Source: Desulfobacterales bacterium CG2_30_60_27
GTDB taxonomy: Bacteria > Desulfobacterota > Desulfobulbia > Desulfobulbales > CG2-30-60-27
DNA: 47,243 nucleotides
Assembly (NCBI GenBank): GCA_001873115.1
Contig: MNYK01000030.1
Span: forward strand, 1 to 47,243
Direction: 5' to 3'
This document shows positions 26,507 through 35,251 of the stretch, piece after piece. The notes beneath the pieces were generated by a model. That model did not search any database and had not been told where the DNA came from. It saw nothing but the letters and a program-made list of their open reading frames with translations. The stretch's first letter is position 1; the number at the start of each line of letters is the position of its first letter. The position numbers and the translations under genes were made by a program.

Positions 26507-26748
26507 AAGGGTCACATCTTAAAAATTAAATATCAATATACCTCGCCAAGCCGATTTCATCCGGCAACATCGACCAGTTGCCCGCGTCTAATTGCCTTCA
26601 CAATACAGTAAGGCCATATTTCTACAAACCATTTTTATGAAAAGCTAAACAGCCGCGCGTTGCTTTTTCCGTAGTTCAACTCCTCACATTGGCGGCGCAA
26701 ACGACGAGAACCCAAAAACTTATATTTAATTTTTAAGATGTGACCCTT
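26507..26748. mobile_element. 242-base MITE with perfect 27-base terminal inverted repeats
   Basis: Bases 26507-26533 (beginning AAGGGTCACATCTTAAAAA) and 26722-26748 are perfect inverted repeats of 27 bases. The interior has no sizeable frame. The GGGTCACATCTTAA terminus is of a type I associate with repeats mobilised by REP-associated or related transposases, but the family is not established here. No obvious target duplication is seen. Its left end sits 21 bases before the KamA-family ATG and probably carries or replaces that gene's promoter region. Confidence 0.85.
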
Positions 26749-27080
26749 ATTTGATTATGAGTTGGCGTCCTGGCAAGCAAGGTAATATATGCAACCCCGC
26801 CCTTTTTGTTTGACCTTGTTGCCCGACTTGGCTAAATAGTGTTCATCCGGAAACTGTGTTTCCAGATGAACGCGCTCAGCTTTCAGCAATCAGCTTTCAG
26901 CTTAACATGCTTAGTTAATTAAGTTTTTTAGCTGAACGCTGACAGTATCCAGAAGGAAACATAGTTTCCGGATGGGAACTAAATAGACAGTTTGATCCGC
27001 TGTTCACGCGGTTCCAGGCCAATGCCCCTTGCTCACGGCGCGGGCCGGTATGGCATTCGTCTTATGGAGGTTTTAGAAAA
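26749..27080. repeat. gene-free region with two related palindromes
   Basis: GTTCATCCGGAAAC (26841-26854) and GTTTCCAGATGAAC (26858-26871) form a hairpin with one mismatch and a three-base loop. A second palindrome GGAAAC-ATA-GTTTCC lies at 26955-26969, with GGAT just after it. Between them is a CAGCTTTCAGC-rich tract (about 26877-26900). The right end carries GGAGG before leuC. No leader peptide gene or T-box signal was recognised. Confidence 0.5.
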
Positions 27081-28388
27081 ATGGGACAGACCATCGCCGA
27101 GAAGATCTTTGCCGCTCACCGGCGGGATACCCCTACCCCGGACAATGCGGTCCTCAACCTGGACGTAGTGCTTGCCCATGAGATCACCACGCCCATTGCC
27201 ATCAATGATCTGGTGGCGCGGGGCATGGACCGGGTGTTTGATTCCGCCAAGATCAAGGCGGTCATCGACCACGTAACCCCGTCCAAGGACTCCAAGACCG
27301 CCACCCAGGGCAAGATCCTGCGGGACTGGGCGCGGCGTCACCAGATCAAGGACTTTTTTGACATCGGCGCCAACGGCGTCTGTCACGCCCTGTTCCCGGA
27401 AAAGGGTTTCATCCGGCCGGGCTACACGGTAATCATGGGCGACTCCCACACCTGCACCCACGGCGCCTTTGGCGCCTTTGCGGCCGGGGTGGGCACCACC
27501 GACCTGGAGGTCGGCATTCTCAAGGGCGTCTGCTCCTTCAGGCGGCCCGAGACCATCAAGATGGCGATTACCGGTAAGCTGGCTGACGGCGTTTACGCCA
27601 AGGACGTGATCCTGTTTATCATCAAGACCCTGACCGTGAACGGCGCCACCGACAAGATCCTGGAGTTTGTAGGCCCGGTGGTGGATGCCATGTCCATGGA
27701 GGCGCGCATGACCTTGTGCAACATGGCCATCGAGGCCGGCGCCACTTGCGGCATCTGTCTGCCGGACCGGACCACGGCCGCATATCTGTGGCCGTTTATC
27801 CAAGGTGACTATGCCAGTGTGGACGCGGCGGTGGCCGACTTCCGCCAGTGGCATTCCGACCCGGATGCCGGTTACGCCAGTACCATGGCCTTGGACATCA
27901 GCGGCCTGGAACCCCAGGTAACTTACGGCTTCAAGCCCGACGAGGTGAAGGACGTTACCACCATGGCCGGCACCAGGGTGGACCAGGTCTACATCGGTTC
28001 CTGCACCAACGGCCGCATCGAGGACCTGCGGGAGGCGGCCAGGATTCTGGCCGGCCGCCGGATTGCCGCCACGGTGCGCGGCATCCTGTCGCCCGCCACC
28101 CCCAAGGTGTATGTCCGGGCCCTGGAGGAGGGCATCATTAAAACCTTCATGGAGGCGGGGTTCTGCGTCACCAACCCCACCTGCGGCGCCTGCCTGGGGA
28201 TGAGCAACGGCGTGCTGGCCGCGGGCGAGGTGTGCGCCTCCACCACCAACCGCAACTTCAATGGCCGCATGGGCAAGGGTGGCATGGTCCATCTCATGAG
28301 CCCGGCCACGGCCGCGGCCACGGCAGTGGCCGGGGTGATCACCGACCCGCGGCCCTGCCTGCGGCAGGCCAAGGAGGCAAAATTATGA
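27081..28388 (+). CDS. leuC: 3-isopropylmalate dehydratase large subunit
   Basis: A 435-residue aconitase-family large subunit that isomerises isopropylmalate in leucine synthesis with LeuD. The 4Fe-4S ligands are seen in G-S-C-T-N-G-R (about Cys307) and P-T-C-G-A-C-L-G (about Cys367 and Cys370); substrate motifs G-D-S-H-T-C-T-H-G-A-F-G-A-F are intact. Length and sequence are of the archaeal/homoaconitase-like LeuC type, also common in Desulfobacterota. GGAGG lies upstream of ATG 27081. The stop overlaps leuD as ATGA. LeuA and LeuB are not in this window; a role with citramalate-type substrates is also possible for this subfamily. Confidence 0.93.
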   Translation: MGQTIAEKIFAAHRRDTPTPDNAVLNLDVVLAHEITTPIAINDLVARGMDRVFDSAKIKAVIDHVTPSKDSKTATQGKILRDWARRHQIKDFFDIGANGVCHALFPEKGFIRPGYTVIMGDSHTCTHGAFGAFAAGVGTTDLEVGILKGVCSFRRPETIKMAITGKLADGVYAKDVILFIIKTLTVNGATDKILEFVGPVVDAMSMEARMTLCNMAIEAGATCGICLPDRTTAAYLWPFIQGDYASVDAAVADFRQWHSDPDAGYASTMALDISGLEPQVTYGFKPDEVKDVTTMAGTRVDQVYIGSCTNGRIEDLREAARILAGRRIAATVRGILSPATPKVYVRALEEGIIKTFMEAGFCVTNPTCGACLGMSNGVLAAGEVCASTTNRNFNGRMGKGGMVHLMSPATAAATAVAGVITDPRPCLRQAKEAKL

Positions 28389-28903
28389 AAAAATTCGGCG
28401 GTCCCGCCTTTGTCCTTGACCGGAGTGACATCAATACCGATGAGATTATTCCGGCCCGCTACCTTACCGAGAACAGCAAGGAGGCCTTGGCCCCGCATCT
28501 GCTGGAGGATCTCAACCTGGACGGCTTTGACCCGAGGGATGAGAAACTGCGCCAGGCCCGGGCCATTGTCACCCGCGGCAACTTTGGCTGCGGCTCTTCC
28601 CGGGAGCATGCGGTCTGGGTGTTTGAGAAGAACAACATCGACCTGGTGGTGGCCGAGAGCTTTGCCCGCATCTTCCGGCAGAACATGTTCAATTGCGGCA
28701 TGCTGGCCGTGGAGTTGCCCAAGGAGGATATCGACGCCATCGTCGCCCTGGGCCCGGATCTCACCCTGGCGGTGGATCTGGAGAAAAACGTGCTCATGGC
28801 CCAAGGCAGCCACAAGGCATCCTTTGCCTTTGCGCTTAATCCGTTTGACCGTGAACTGGTGCGGGCTGGCGGCTGGCTGGCCTTTGCCGATGCGCACTAT
28901 TGA
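28385..28903 (+). CDS. leuD: 3-isopropylmalate dehydratase small subunit
   Basis: A 172-residue swivel subunit partnering LeuC. Family motifs are D-I-N-T-D-E-I-I-P-A-R-Y-L and N-F-G-C-G-S-S-R-E-H-A near residue 72, followed by A-R-I-F-R-Q-N-M-F-N-C-G. ATG 28385 overlaps the leuC stop, so the subunits are made in step. Length is normal for the short archaeal-type LeuD. Confidence 0.94.
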   Translation: MKKFGGPAFVLDRSDINTDEIIPARYLTENSKEALAPHLLEDLNLDGFDPRDEKLRQARAIVTRGNFGCGSSREHAVWVFEKNNIDLVVAESFARIFRQNMFNCGMLAVELPKEDIDAIVALGPDLTLAVDLEKNVLMAQGSHKASFAFALNPFDRELVRAGGWLAFADAHY

Positions 28904-28905
28904 GC

Positions 28906-29391
28906 ATGGTCTTCTGGTCTAGAAAGACGAGGCCATCCGCCCTGTCGGCGGGTGAGGCCGTGGCCAATCTGGAGCAGGTCCAGCGCCTCGTCGGCCAGGG
29001 CTACTCCTGCTCGCAGGCGGTGCTGGCCGCCTACAGCCAACGCTACGGCCTGGACCGTGAACTGGCCCTGGCCCTGGCCGCTGGCTTTGGCAGCGGCATG
29101 GGCAGCCTGGGCGAGACCTGCGGCGCGGTGACCGGTGCCTTCATGGTGATAGGTCTGCACTGCGGCGGCAGCGCCAGCGGCAAGAAAAAGGCCTACCAAA
29201 TGATTCGTGAGTTCGCCGAGCTGTTCAAGGCCCGCAACCAGGGCGCCATGCTTTGTCGCGAGCTGCTGGGTTGCGATCCGGGCACCCGTGCCGGGCAGCG
29301 TGAGGCCGCCCAGCTTAAGCTCTACAAAAAGCGCTGCCCCAAGTTTGTGCAGAACGCCGTGGAAATCCTTAACCAGATCCTCGGGGTTTAG
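28906..29391 (+). CDS. C-GCAxxG-C-C family protein
   Basis: A 161-residue protein of the C_GCAxxG_C_C family (PF09719-like), named for its cysteine pattern. Seen here are Y-S-C-S-Q-A-V-L near residue 36, T-C-G-A-V-T-G-A-F, H-C-G-G, M-L-C-R-E-L-L-G-C and K-R-C-P-K-F-V. The spaced cysteines suggest a redox or metal-binding role; no member has a firm function that I know. ATG 28906 lies just after the leuD stop. The upstream in-frame TTG at 28900 is possible. It may be co-transcribed with leuCD. Confidence 0.85.
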   Translation: MVFWSRKTRPSALSAGEAVANLEQVQRLVGQGYSCSQAVLAAYSQRYGLDRELALALAAGFGSGMGSLGETCGAVTGAFMVIGLHCGGSASGKKKAYQMIREFAELFKARNQGAMLCRELLGCDPGTRAGQREAAQLKLYKKRCPKFVQNAVEILNQILGV

Positions 29392-29394
29392 GGC

Positions 29395-30738
29395 TTGTCT
29401 GAAGCGTTTAGTCTGGCGGTGGAAAAGGTGGTGGCCGGCGGCCTCGGCCTTGGTCATCGCTCGGACGGCATGGTGGTGCTGGTGCCCGGGGTGCTGCCCG
29501 GTGAACAGGTCCGGGTGCGGGTGCGACACCGGAAAAAAGGTTTTCTGGAAGGCGACCTGCTGGCAGTCGAAACCGCCTCGCCAGACCGCGTCGCGCCAGG
29601 GTGCCCTCTGTACGGACGTTGCGGCGGCTGCGACTTCCAGCACGCCTCTTACCCTGCCCAACTGCGCCTCAAGCAGGATATCCTGGCCCAGCATCTGGTC
29701 CGGGGCCGCCTGGCCGCCTCTCTGGTAGAGGCAATCGCCATGCTCGACGAGCCGCTGCCGTCACCCCGTTCCCTGGGCTACCGGCTGCGCCTGCGCCTGC
29801 ATGTGGATAAACTGGGCCAGGTTGGTTTCCATCGCTTCCATTCTCATGCGGTGGTGCCGGTGGGCCAGTGCCTGATCGCCCGGGACGGTATCAACTGCGT
29901 CCTGGCGATTGTGGGCACTTCCCCGTGTCTGCGTGATCTTTTTGAACATACGAGCGAATTTGAGATTCTCCTGAGCCCGGCCGAGGACCTCTGCGTCCTG
30001 CTCCTGGATTTTGCGCGTAAACCGCGACCAGCCGATCTTGCCATGGTGCGCGGGGCGGTCCAGCAACTGGCCGGGGTCAACGAGGTGTTGCTCAGGGTGG
30101 CAGGGCATGGCCTGTTCAGTGCCGAGGGCCTGGTCCAGCAGATGCGGGACCACGCCATGATTCGTCTGACCCTGCCGGCCGGCCAAGGGGTGGCGCCGGT
30201 TGCCCTGGCCGTTGAGCCGGGCGGTTTCTATCAGGTGAACCAGGAACAGAATGAACGGCTTGTCGGCCTGTTGCGTGATTGGGCCGCGGTGGGCAAGGAC
30301 CAGCGGGTGCTCGATCTCTTCTGCGGGGTGGGCAACTTCTCGTTGCCCCTGGCCCGAGTGGCGGGTCAGGTGGCAGGCATGGATCTGCAAGGCGCGGCGG
30401 TGCGCAGCGCCATACGGAACGCCACCTTGAACGGGCTGAACAATGCCGGCTTCACCAAAATGGAGGCCGCGGCGGGCGCGCGCCGCCTGGTCGAGCTGGG
30501 CGAACGCTTTGACCTGCTGTTGCTGGACCCGCCCCGGGGCGGCTGCCGCGAGGTGTTGCCCCATGTGGCGGCCCTGGCGCCCAAGACGATCATTTACATC
30601 TCATGCGATCCGGCCACGCTGACCAGGGATCTGGGCGATCTCATCGGTCTGGGCTATAGCATCAAGAAGATGCGCCTCCTGGACATGTTTCCCCAGACCA
30701 GCCACTTGGAGACCATGGTCATGCTGCGGCGCGACTGA
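29395..30738 (+). CDS. rlmD: 23S rRNA uracil-C5 methyltransferase, RlmD-like
   Basis: A 447-residue TrmA/RumA-family enzyme that methylates C5 of a uracil in RNA using SAM. Order: a TRAM-like N-terminal part with G-V-L-P-G-E-Q-V, a 4Fe-4S motif C-P-L-Y-G-R-C-G-G-C, the SAM motif D-L-F-C-G-V-G-N-F-S, L-D-P-P-R-G-G, and the catalytic Y-I-S-C-D-P-A-T-L-T-R-D. The Fe-S cysteines point to the RlmD/RumA side rather than TrmA. The start is a TTG four bases after the previous stop; GTG 29419 is an alternative. The exact target uracil is inferred from family. Confidence 0.88.
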   Translation: MSEAFSLAVEKVVAGGLGLGHRSDGMVVLVPGVLPGEQVRVRVRHRKKGFLEGDLLAVETASPDRVAPGCPLYGRCGGCDFQHASYPAQLRLKQDILAQHLVRGRLAASLVEAIAMLDEPLPSPRSLGYRLRLRLHVDKLGQVGFHRFHSHAVVPVGQCLIARDGINCVLAIVGTSPCLRDLFEHTSEFEILLSPAEDLCVLLLDFARKPRPADLAMVRGAVQQLAGVNEVLLRVAGHGLFSAEGLVQQMRDHAMIRLTLPAGQGVAPVALAVEPGGFYQVNQEQNERLVGLLRDWAAVGKDQRVLDLFCGVGNFSLPLARVAGQVAGMDLQGAAVRSAIRNATLNGLNNAGFTKMEAAAGARRLVELGERFDLLLLDPPRGGCREVLPHVAALAPKTIIYISCDPATLTRDLGDLIGLGYSIKKMRLLDMFPQTSHLETMVMLRRD

Positions 30739-30751
30739 GCGGGCCATTTGC

Positions 30752-32008
30752 TCATAAGCCGCGTTTCAGGCGCTCCAGGACAGCTTCACGGGAATTCTTG
30801 CGCTGATTCAGAATAATCACAAAACTTTCCAAACCATTTTCAGAGGTTAGATAACCTGCCAGGGAATAGACGCCCTCCATGGTGCCGGTCTTGATGCGCT
30901 GCGTATTCTTTTCCGGCAGCAGGTCGGCAAATGGCCGGAAGGCCTCGAGCACGGCGAGCATGGCCGCCGGGGTGACCGTATTTTTGCGGCTTAGGCCAGA
31001 GCCCTCCTCAAGGTGGAGAAATGGGGCCACTTTGGGGAGCCGCGTCTTGTAGAAATTCTGCACCGCTCGACGCGCCTTGGGCCAGTCGGCTGGATAATCG
31101 TAACGGCTGGCGCCAACAGTCAGGAAAAGCTGGTTGGCGATGTAATTACTGGAATAGCGCAGCATGGCGCGGACCATCTCAACCAGCGGTTCCCTGGCGC
31201 GGTGGACAAGCAGCGGGGCGAGCCCGGCCGGCGTGGTTCCCGTCCGGATGGCCCCTTGCACCTGGATGCCGTTTTTTGCCAACAAGGCCTGAAAGAGTTG
31301 CCCCGTATAGCGTGGAACCCGGTCCTTGGCCTGGGAGATATTGATCCGTTGCATACCAGGCGCCAGATGCCTGCCGGCCTCGGCCATGAGGGGCAGGGTG
31401 GGGGTCTGGGGCTCGGCGGAGATCACGCGGCCGTCTGCCATGACCTGCACATTGATGGTGTTGAAGTTGACCGCCAGTGCCCCGTTGGCGGCGTCGTAAG
31501 GGTTCAGAGTGCCATCGTTGCCGGCGCCCATGGCGCTGAGCCGGAAGGCCGAGTCGTCCAGAATCAAATCATGCACCTGACTAAGTCCGAGAGCTTGCAG
31601 GGACTTGACGATAACCAGCACCTCCTCGGAGTCCAGCAGCGGGTCACCGAACCCCTGGATGAAGAGATCGCCTTGGGTGTTCACGGTAAAGCGGGTTGCA
31701 AAGCGGAAGTCCGGGCCGAGGATTTCCAGGGCGGCCAGGGCAGTAACGATCTTCAGGATGCTGGCCGGGGTGAACGACCGGTCCAGGTTGTGGCCAAGCC
31801 TTGGCGACCGGTCCGATCCAACCCCGTAACCGCCGCAGGTCACCAGGCCGTTAAGGGCCGGGGGGCCGCAGGGGGCGGGTTGACGCTTGCCCAGGCCGGC
31901 GCTGGCGCTGCTGCCTGCAGACAGCAGGATGATTAGCAGGAGCAGGCCAAGGGGCGGCAAGCGCCAAAATGGGCTGCCGGCTTGCCTTTGACGCAGGCGC
32001 GGGGGCAT
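30752..32008 (-). CDS. dacB: D-alanyl-D-alanine carboxypeptidase/endopeptidase (PBP4-like)
   Basis: A 418-residue peptidase S13 protein that trims or cleaves peptidoglycan cross-links in the periplasm. Active motifs: S-x-x-K in T-P-A-S-I-L-K (about 79-85), S-x-N in S-S-N-Y-I-A-N-Q, and K-T-G in R-I-K-T-G-T-M-E-G. The N-terminus has a hydrophobic stretch after a basic R-L-R-Q-R-Q leader. ATG 32008 is chosen because a longer reading to 32113 would run through a terminator hairpin at 32040-32061. It converges with rlmD with only 13 bases between. Confidence 0.9.
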   Translation of the reverse strand: MPPRLRQRQAGSPFWRLPPLGLLLLIILLSAGSSASAGLGKRQPAPCGPPALNGLVTCGGYGVGSDRSPRLGHNLDRSFTPASILKIVTALAALEILGPDFRFATRFTVNTQGDLFIQGFGDPLLDSEEVLVIVKSLQALGLSQVHDLILDDSAFRLSAMGAGNDGTLNPYDAANGALAVNFNTINVQVMADGRVISAEPQTPTLPLMAEAGRHLAPGMQRINISQAKDRVPRYTGQLFQALLAKNGIQVQGAIRTGTTPAGLAPLLVHRAREPLVEMVRAMLRYSSNYIANQLFLTVGASRYDYPADWPKARRAVQNFYKTRLPKVAPFLHLEEGSGLSRKNTVTPAAMLAVLEAFRPFADLLPEKNTQRIKTGTMEGVYSLAGYLTSENGLESFVIILNQRKNSREAVLERLKRGL

Positions 32009-32039
32009 GGGTTTCACGACCAGAAGGAACAAGGAAGGG

Positions 32040-32061
32040 AAAAGGGGACAGTCCCCTTTTT
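32040..32061 (-). terminator. palindromic terminator
   Basis: AAAAGGGGAC (32040-32049) pairs with GTCCCCTTTT (32051-32060) around one base, with A/T runs on both sides. On the minus strand it lies between the H1-like gene and dacB and would end the former's transcript. The symmetry makes it usable in both directions. Confidence 0.6.
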
Positions 32062-32097
32062 GTCCCAGGAGAAATGGCGGCGAGGGGATGACAATTG

Positions 32098-32140
32098 GTC
32101 GCGTCTGGACCATGAAGCCTGTTCAATGTCCAGACGCGAC
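32098..32140. repeat. perfect 13-base hairpin after the H1-like gene
   Basis: GTCGCGTCTGGAC (32098-32110) and GTCCAGACGCGAC (32128-32140) pair perfectly around a 17-base loop, starting 15 bases beyond the H1-like stop. It lacks a T run, so it may protect the 3' end of the mRNA rather than terminate; the A/T-flanked palindrome at 32040 follows. Confidence 0.6.
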
Positions 32141-32155
32141 TCTTGCCACTCCTTT

Positions 32156-32398
32156 TTATGCTTTTTTCTTCGCAGGCGCCTTTTTAGCAACAACTTTTTT
32201 GACAGGTGCTTTCTTGGCTACGGATTTTTTGGCCGGCGTTTTTGCTGCACCAACTTTTTTGGCAGGTGCTTTTTTAGCTACGGTTTTTTTCGCTGGAGCT
32301 TTTGCAGCAGCTTTTTTCGCCGGTGCTTTGGCGGCAACGGCTGTTTTTGCTGGTGCCTTGGCGGCAGCTTTCTTAGCGGTAGTTTTTTTTACGACCAT
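32156..32398 (-). CDS. histone-H1-like Ala/Lys/Pro repeat protein
   Basis: An 80-residue protein made almost only of Ala, Lys, Pro, Val and Thr, built from imperfect repeats of about seven to nine residues on the pattern A-K-K-A-P-A-K-K. This is the composition of the C-terminal tail of histone H1 and of bacterial HC1/AlgP-like nucleoid proteins, so non-specific DNA or RNA binding is expected. There is no globular domain. A GGAAGGAAG ribosome binding site precedes ATG 32398. The 253-base gap to the next gene is AT-rich, with the strongest T/A runs of the area, and probably holds its promoter. Confidence 0.8.
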   Translation of the reverse strand: MVVKKTTAKKAAAKAPAKTAVAAKAPAKKAAAKAPAKKTVAKKAPAKKVGAAKTPAKKSVAKKAPVKKVVAKKAPAKKKA

Positions 32399-32651
32399 CT
32401 TCCTTCCCCCCCTTTTTGTTTCTGTGAAAATTATGGTCTGCCAGCCAATTTATCATAATAAAAACGCTGCTTGAGTTTTCAGTCAGGAAGCCTCAAACAC
32501 GCGAGATATTTATTATTAGTTGATAATCTAACAAAAAGACATCCTAAAGTGTATAAAAATTTATCAACATGTCGATTTTTAATACTATTGGGGGAACGCC
32601 AAGGTCATGTTGTTTACTTGTTGATTTAAAGGCGTACATCCGTTGTTCCTA

Positions 32652-35246
32652 TCAGCCGTTCGGTGCCACATCGCCCTGAGCGGCCACCAGGTTGGTCAGG
32701 CCATAGTCCCCTTGGATAAAGGCATCGGCAACCTGCCGAACCATGCCATCATCGCCCATGGCCGCGTCCAGCAGCCTGGTGAAGCCCAATAGCCGGCCCA
32801 CCACCACCAGCTTTTCCTCGATAACCGCGGCCGGGGCGCCCTGCAGGGTGGCGTTGACCAGATCGTCCCGCACGTCTGCCAGAAAACCATAGTGCTCGAG
32901 GATGGTGCCGATACAGATGGCCCGCCGCTGGCGCCGGACCAAGTTGGCGCCGCCGCCCTTGAAGCGGAACTGGATATGGTTGTTGCGGGGTTCAACAGCG
33001 CAGACCGCGTCCACCATGGTGAAATGGAAATCCATGCGGGCGTTCAGGTTGCAGTAATCGCGGCTGACCATGGCGTAGTTGGGCATGCCGATCGGCCGGC
33101 TCGACTTGTGGTCGGTAAGCCAGGAGGAAACCACCGACCCCATCGGGCTGCCCCCCGGCGGTGGACCCCAGGCCAGACCAGGGGTGACGATGCCCTGCCA
33201 CAGGGCGCAAAATGGCCGGGAGACCACCCGGTCCGGGCTTATCCGTCGCATGGTGCGGCCTTCCAAGGCGAGGCCGCCGCCCACATCGATGATACTCACG
33301 AAAAACGGCACCGGGGCATCCAGGATGTGCACCGCACCAAGGTTTTCCTCCAGGGTAACGTCGCCGGCATTGAACATGGCCAGGACCGCCTTTTCATGGA
33401 CATAACGGACGATATCGTGCAGGGAATGGCACTCCAGGATGTTGAAGGTCGGGCCGTAGGCATCGGTGAGGTTCAGGGCCGTGATCAGTTCCCGTAGTTC
33501 CTGCTGCAAGGGCGGCATGGCCTGGGCGACAGTCTGCCTGGCGGCGGCCGGCTGCCACGCGGCCACGGCCGCGGCGATCTCTTCCTCGGTGGCGGCATGC
33601 ACCTGGCCGTGGGAGCCGTCCACCGTTACCCAGCCCGCGTCGGCCAGGGAACGGGAGGCGTCGCCCAGGCCGGAGATAAGTGGTACGGCATGCTCTCGGG
33701 CCACGCAGGCGAGATGGTCGGCCGGGTTGCCGAGATCCACCAGCACCCCGGCCACCAAGGGCAAAATGTTGGCCGCGTCCACAAAGCTCTGTGGCATGAC
33801 CAGCACCGTTGGTTCAGTTGGTTCCGCCACCAGATCCTGGCGGTTGCGTACCAGACGCACCCGGCCGGTGGCCCGGCCGCCGGCCGCGCCGATACCGCTG
33901 GCCAGCGGCGGTGGACCGGACGAGCTTCGCGGGGGCGGCTGACCCTGCAGAGTGGTGAGCGGCCTGGCCTGGAGCAGGAAAAAATCCCCGGCCTGGTCCA
34001 TGGCCCATTCCACGTCCTGGGGAGTTTTGGCCCATTCCTCCAAGTCCACCGCCCAGCGGGCCAGGGTGCCGAGTTCCGCCGTTTGCAGCAGTGTTTGCTC
34101 TTGCAGAGCGCGGGGCACGGGTTCCCATACGACCCCGCCGCCCTTCTGGCAGGCGAGTCTCTGCTCCTTGGCCACGATCACGGAACGCGTATGGTCCACG
34201 GTCCCGTCACGCCCGAGGTAATACAGGTCCGCCGCCGCGCTGCCGGACACAGCCGCCTCGCCCAGGCCGGGAACGGCGCTCACCAGGATTACCCCGCTGT
34301 CCGGATCTTGGGGCAATCTGGTGAGCAGAATGCCGGCCACCCGCGCCGCCACCATTTCCAAGCAGAGAACGGCCATGTCAAAGGCCAGAGGGTCGAGCCC
34401 GGCATGCCGGCGATAGGCGAGGCTCCTGGCGCTGAAACTGCTGGCCACCACTTCGCGGAAGGCGGCAAGAAGCTGCTGCTCGTTGGTAATGTTGAGCACC
34501 GAGGTGAACTGACCGGCAAAGGAGTGGAGCTGGCCATCCTCGCTTGCACTACTGCTGCGAACCGCGAGCCCGCGGTTGTTTTTAAAAAACGGTCGGGCCG
34601 CGTCAAGCAGGGCCGTGGCCAGTGGGGGCGGCAGGGGGGCGTTGCGGATGAGTTCCTGCAGCTCCCGGCTGTCATCGGCTGACCAGGTTTCGGTAAGCCG
34701 GGTCACCAGGCGGGCCAGTCCCAGGGAAAGCCCCTGATGTTCCAGAAAGAGCCGGCAGCCGGGCAGGGTGACCACAAATCCGTCCGGCACCCGGAATTCC
34801 GGGCGGGCCGTGAGCCTGGCCAGCACCGAGGCCTTGTTGCCCAACTGGCCGGCCGGCGCCGCCGCCGCGCTGCCAAGAGGCACGCACAGCGGCGGGTTTA
34901 CCGGTGCGGGCAGGTTCGTCGCCAGGCGGTCTTCAATGGCGCTGGCGATACGGCGGTGGGTGGCGAACAGCAAGCGGTGGCGGTCTGGCTCCAGCCAGTT
35001 CAGCTTCTCCACCATTTCCCGGGTCTCGACGATGAGCCGTCGGGCCAGTGGGGCCAGTTCGGCCTCGCCCCCCACGGCGTGTAGCCGCATGGCGATTTCG
35101 GTGACCGCATCCACGGCCCGGGCGTTACTGGCCAGTACGGCGCGGAAGGCATGGTATCTGGCCTTGAGCAGGGTGATGGCCTCGGTGCGGCGCAGCAGGC
35201 GCCGGGCCCGGTGTTGTTCGATAATTTTTTTGACCAGGCCCAGCAT
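32652..35246 (-). CDS. PEP-synthase-like phosphotransferase, paralogue A, no TIM barrel
   Basis: An 864-residue protein with four parts: a helical N-terminal segment (about 1-110), a PPDK/PEP-synthase ATP-grasp domain (about 125-430: G-N-K-A-S-V-L-A-R, V-R-S-S-S-A-S-E-D-G, D-V-E-W-A-M-D-Q and L-Q-A-R-P-L), a swivelling histidine domain with catalytic His511 in P-A-D-H-L-A-C-V-A-R-E, and a C-terminal domain of about 280 residues shared only with the two neighbouring paralogues. The PEP-binding TIM barrel of true PEP synthase is absent, so the enzyme probably moves phosphate from ATP through the histidine to an unknown acceptor. AAGGAG precedes ATG 35246, five bases after paralogue B. Last gene of the operon. 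Confidence 0.85.
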   Translation of the reverse strand: MLGLVKKIIEQHRARRLLRRTEAITLLKARYHAFRAVLASNARAVDAVTEIAMRLHAVGGEAELAPLARRLIVETREMVEKLNWLEPDRHRLLFATHRRIASAIEDRLATNLPAPVNPPLCVPLGSAAAAPAGQLGNKASVLARLTARPEFRVPDGFVVTLPGCRLFLEHQGLSLGLARLVTRLTETWSADDSRELQELIRNAPLPPPLATALLDAARPFFKNNRGLAVRSSSASEDGQLHSFAGQFTSVLNITNEQQLLAAFREVVASSFSARSLAYRRHAGLDPLAFDMAVLCLEMVAARVAGILLTRLPQDPDSGVILVSAVPGLGEAAVSGSAAADLYYLGRDGTVDHTRSVIVAKEQRLACQKGGGVVWEPVPRALQEQTLLQTAELGTLARWAVDLEEWAKTPQDVEWAMDQAGDFFLLQARPLTTLQGQPPPRSSSGPPPLASGIGAAGGRATGRVRLVRNRQDLVAEPTEPTVLVMPQSFVDAANILPLVAGVLVDLGNPADHLACVAREHAVPLISGLGDASRSLADAGWVTVDGSHGQVHAATEEEIAAAVAAWQPAAARQTVAQAMPPLQQELRELITALNLTDAYGPTFNILECHSLHDIVRYVHEKAVLAMFNAGDVTLEENLGAVHILDAPVPFFVSIIDVGGGLALEGRTMRRISPDRVVSRPFCALWQGIVTPGLAWGPPPGGSPMGSVVSSWLTDHKSSRPIGMPNYAMVSRDYCNLNARMDFHFTMVDAVCAVEPRNNHIQFRFKGGGANLVRRQRRAICIGTILEHYGFLADVRDDLVNATLQGAPAAVIEEKLVVVGRLLGFTRLLDAAMGDDGMVRQVADAFIQGDYGLTNLVAAQGDVAPNG

Positions 35247-35251
35247 GCCGT

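Noticed and set aside
27033-28292. Minus-strand frame of 419 codons
   Set aside because: Antisense to leuC, whose Fe-S and substrate motifs are intact.
32009-32113. N-terminal extension of dacB
   Set aside because: Would translate through the 32040-32061 terminator palindrome and place 35 residues before the signal-like segment.
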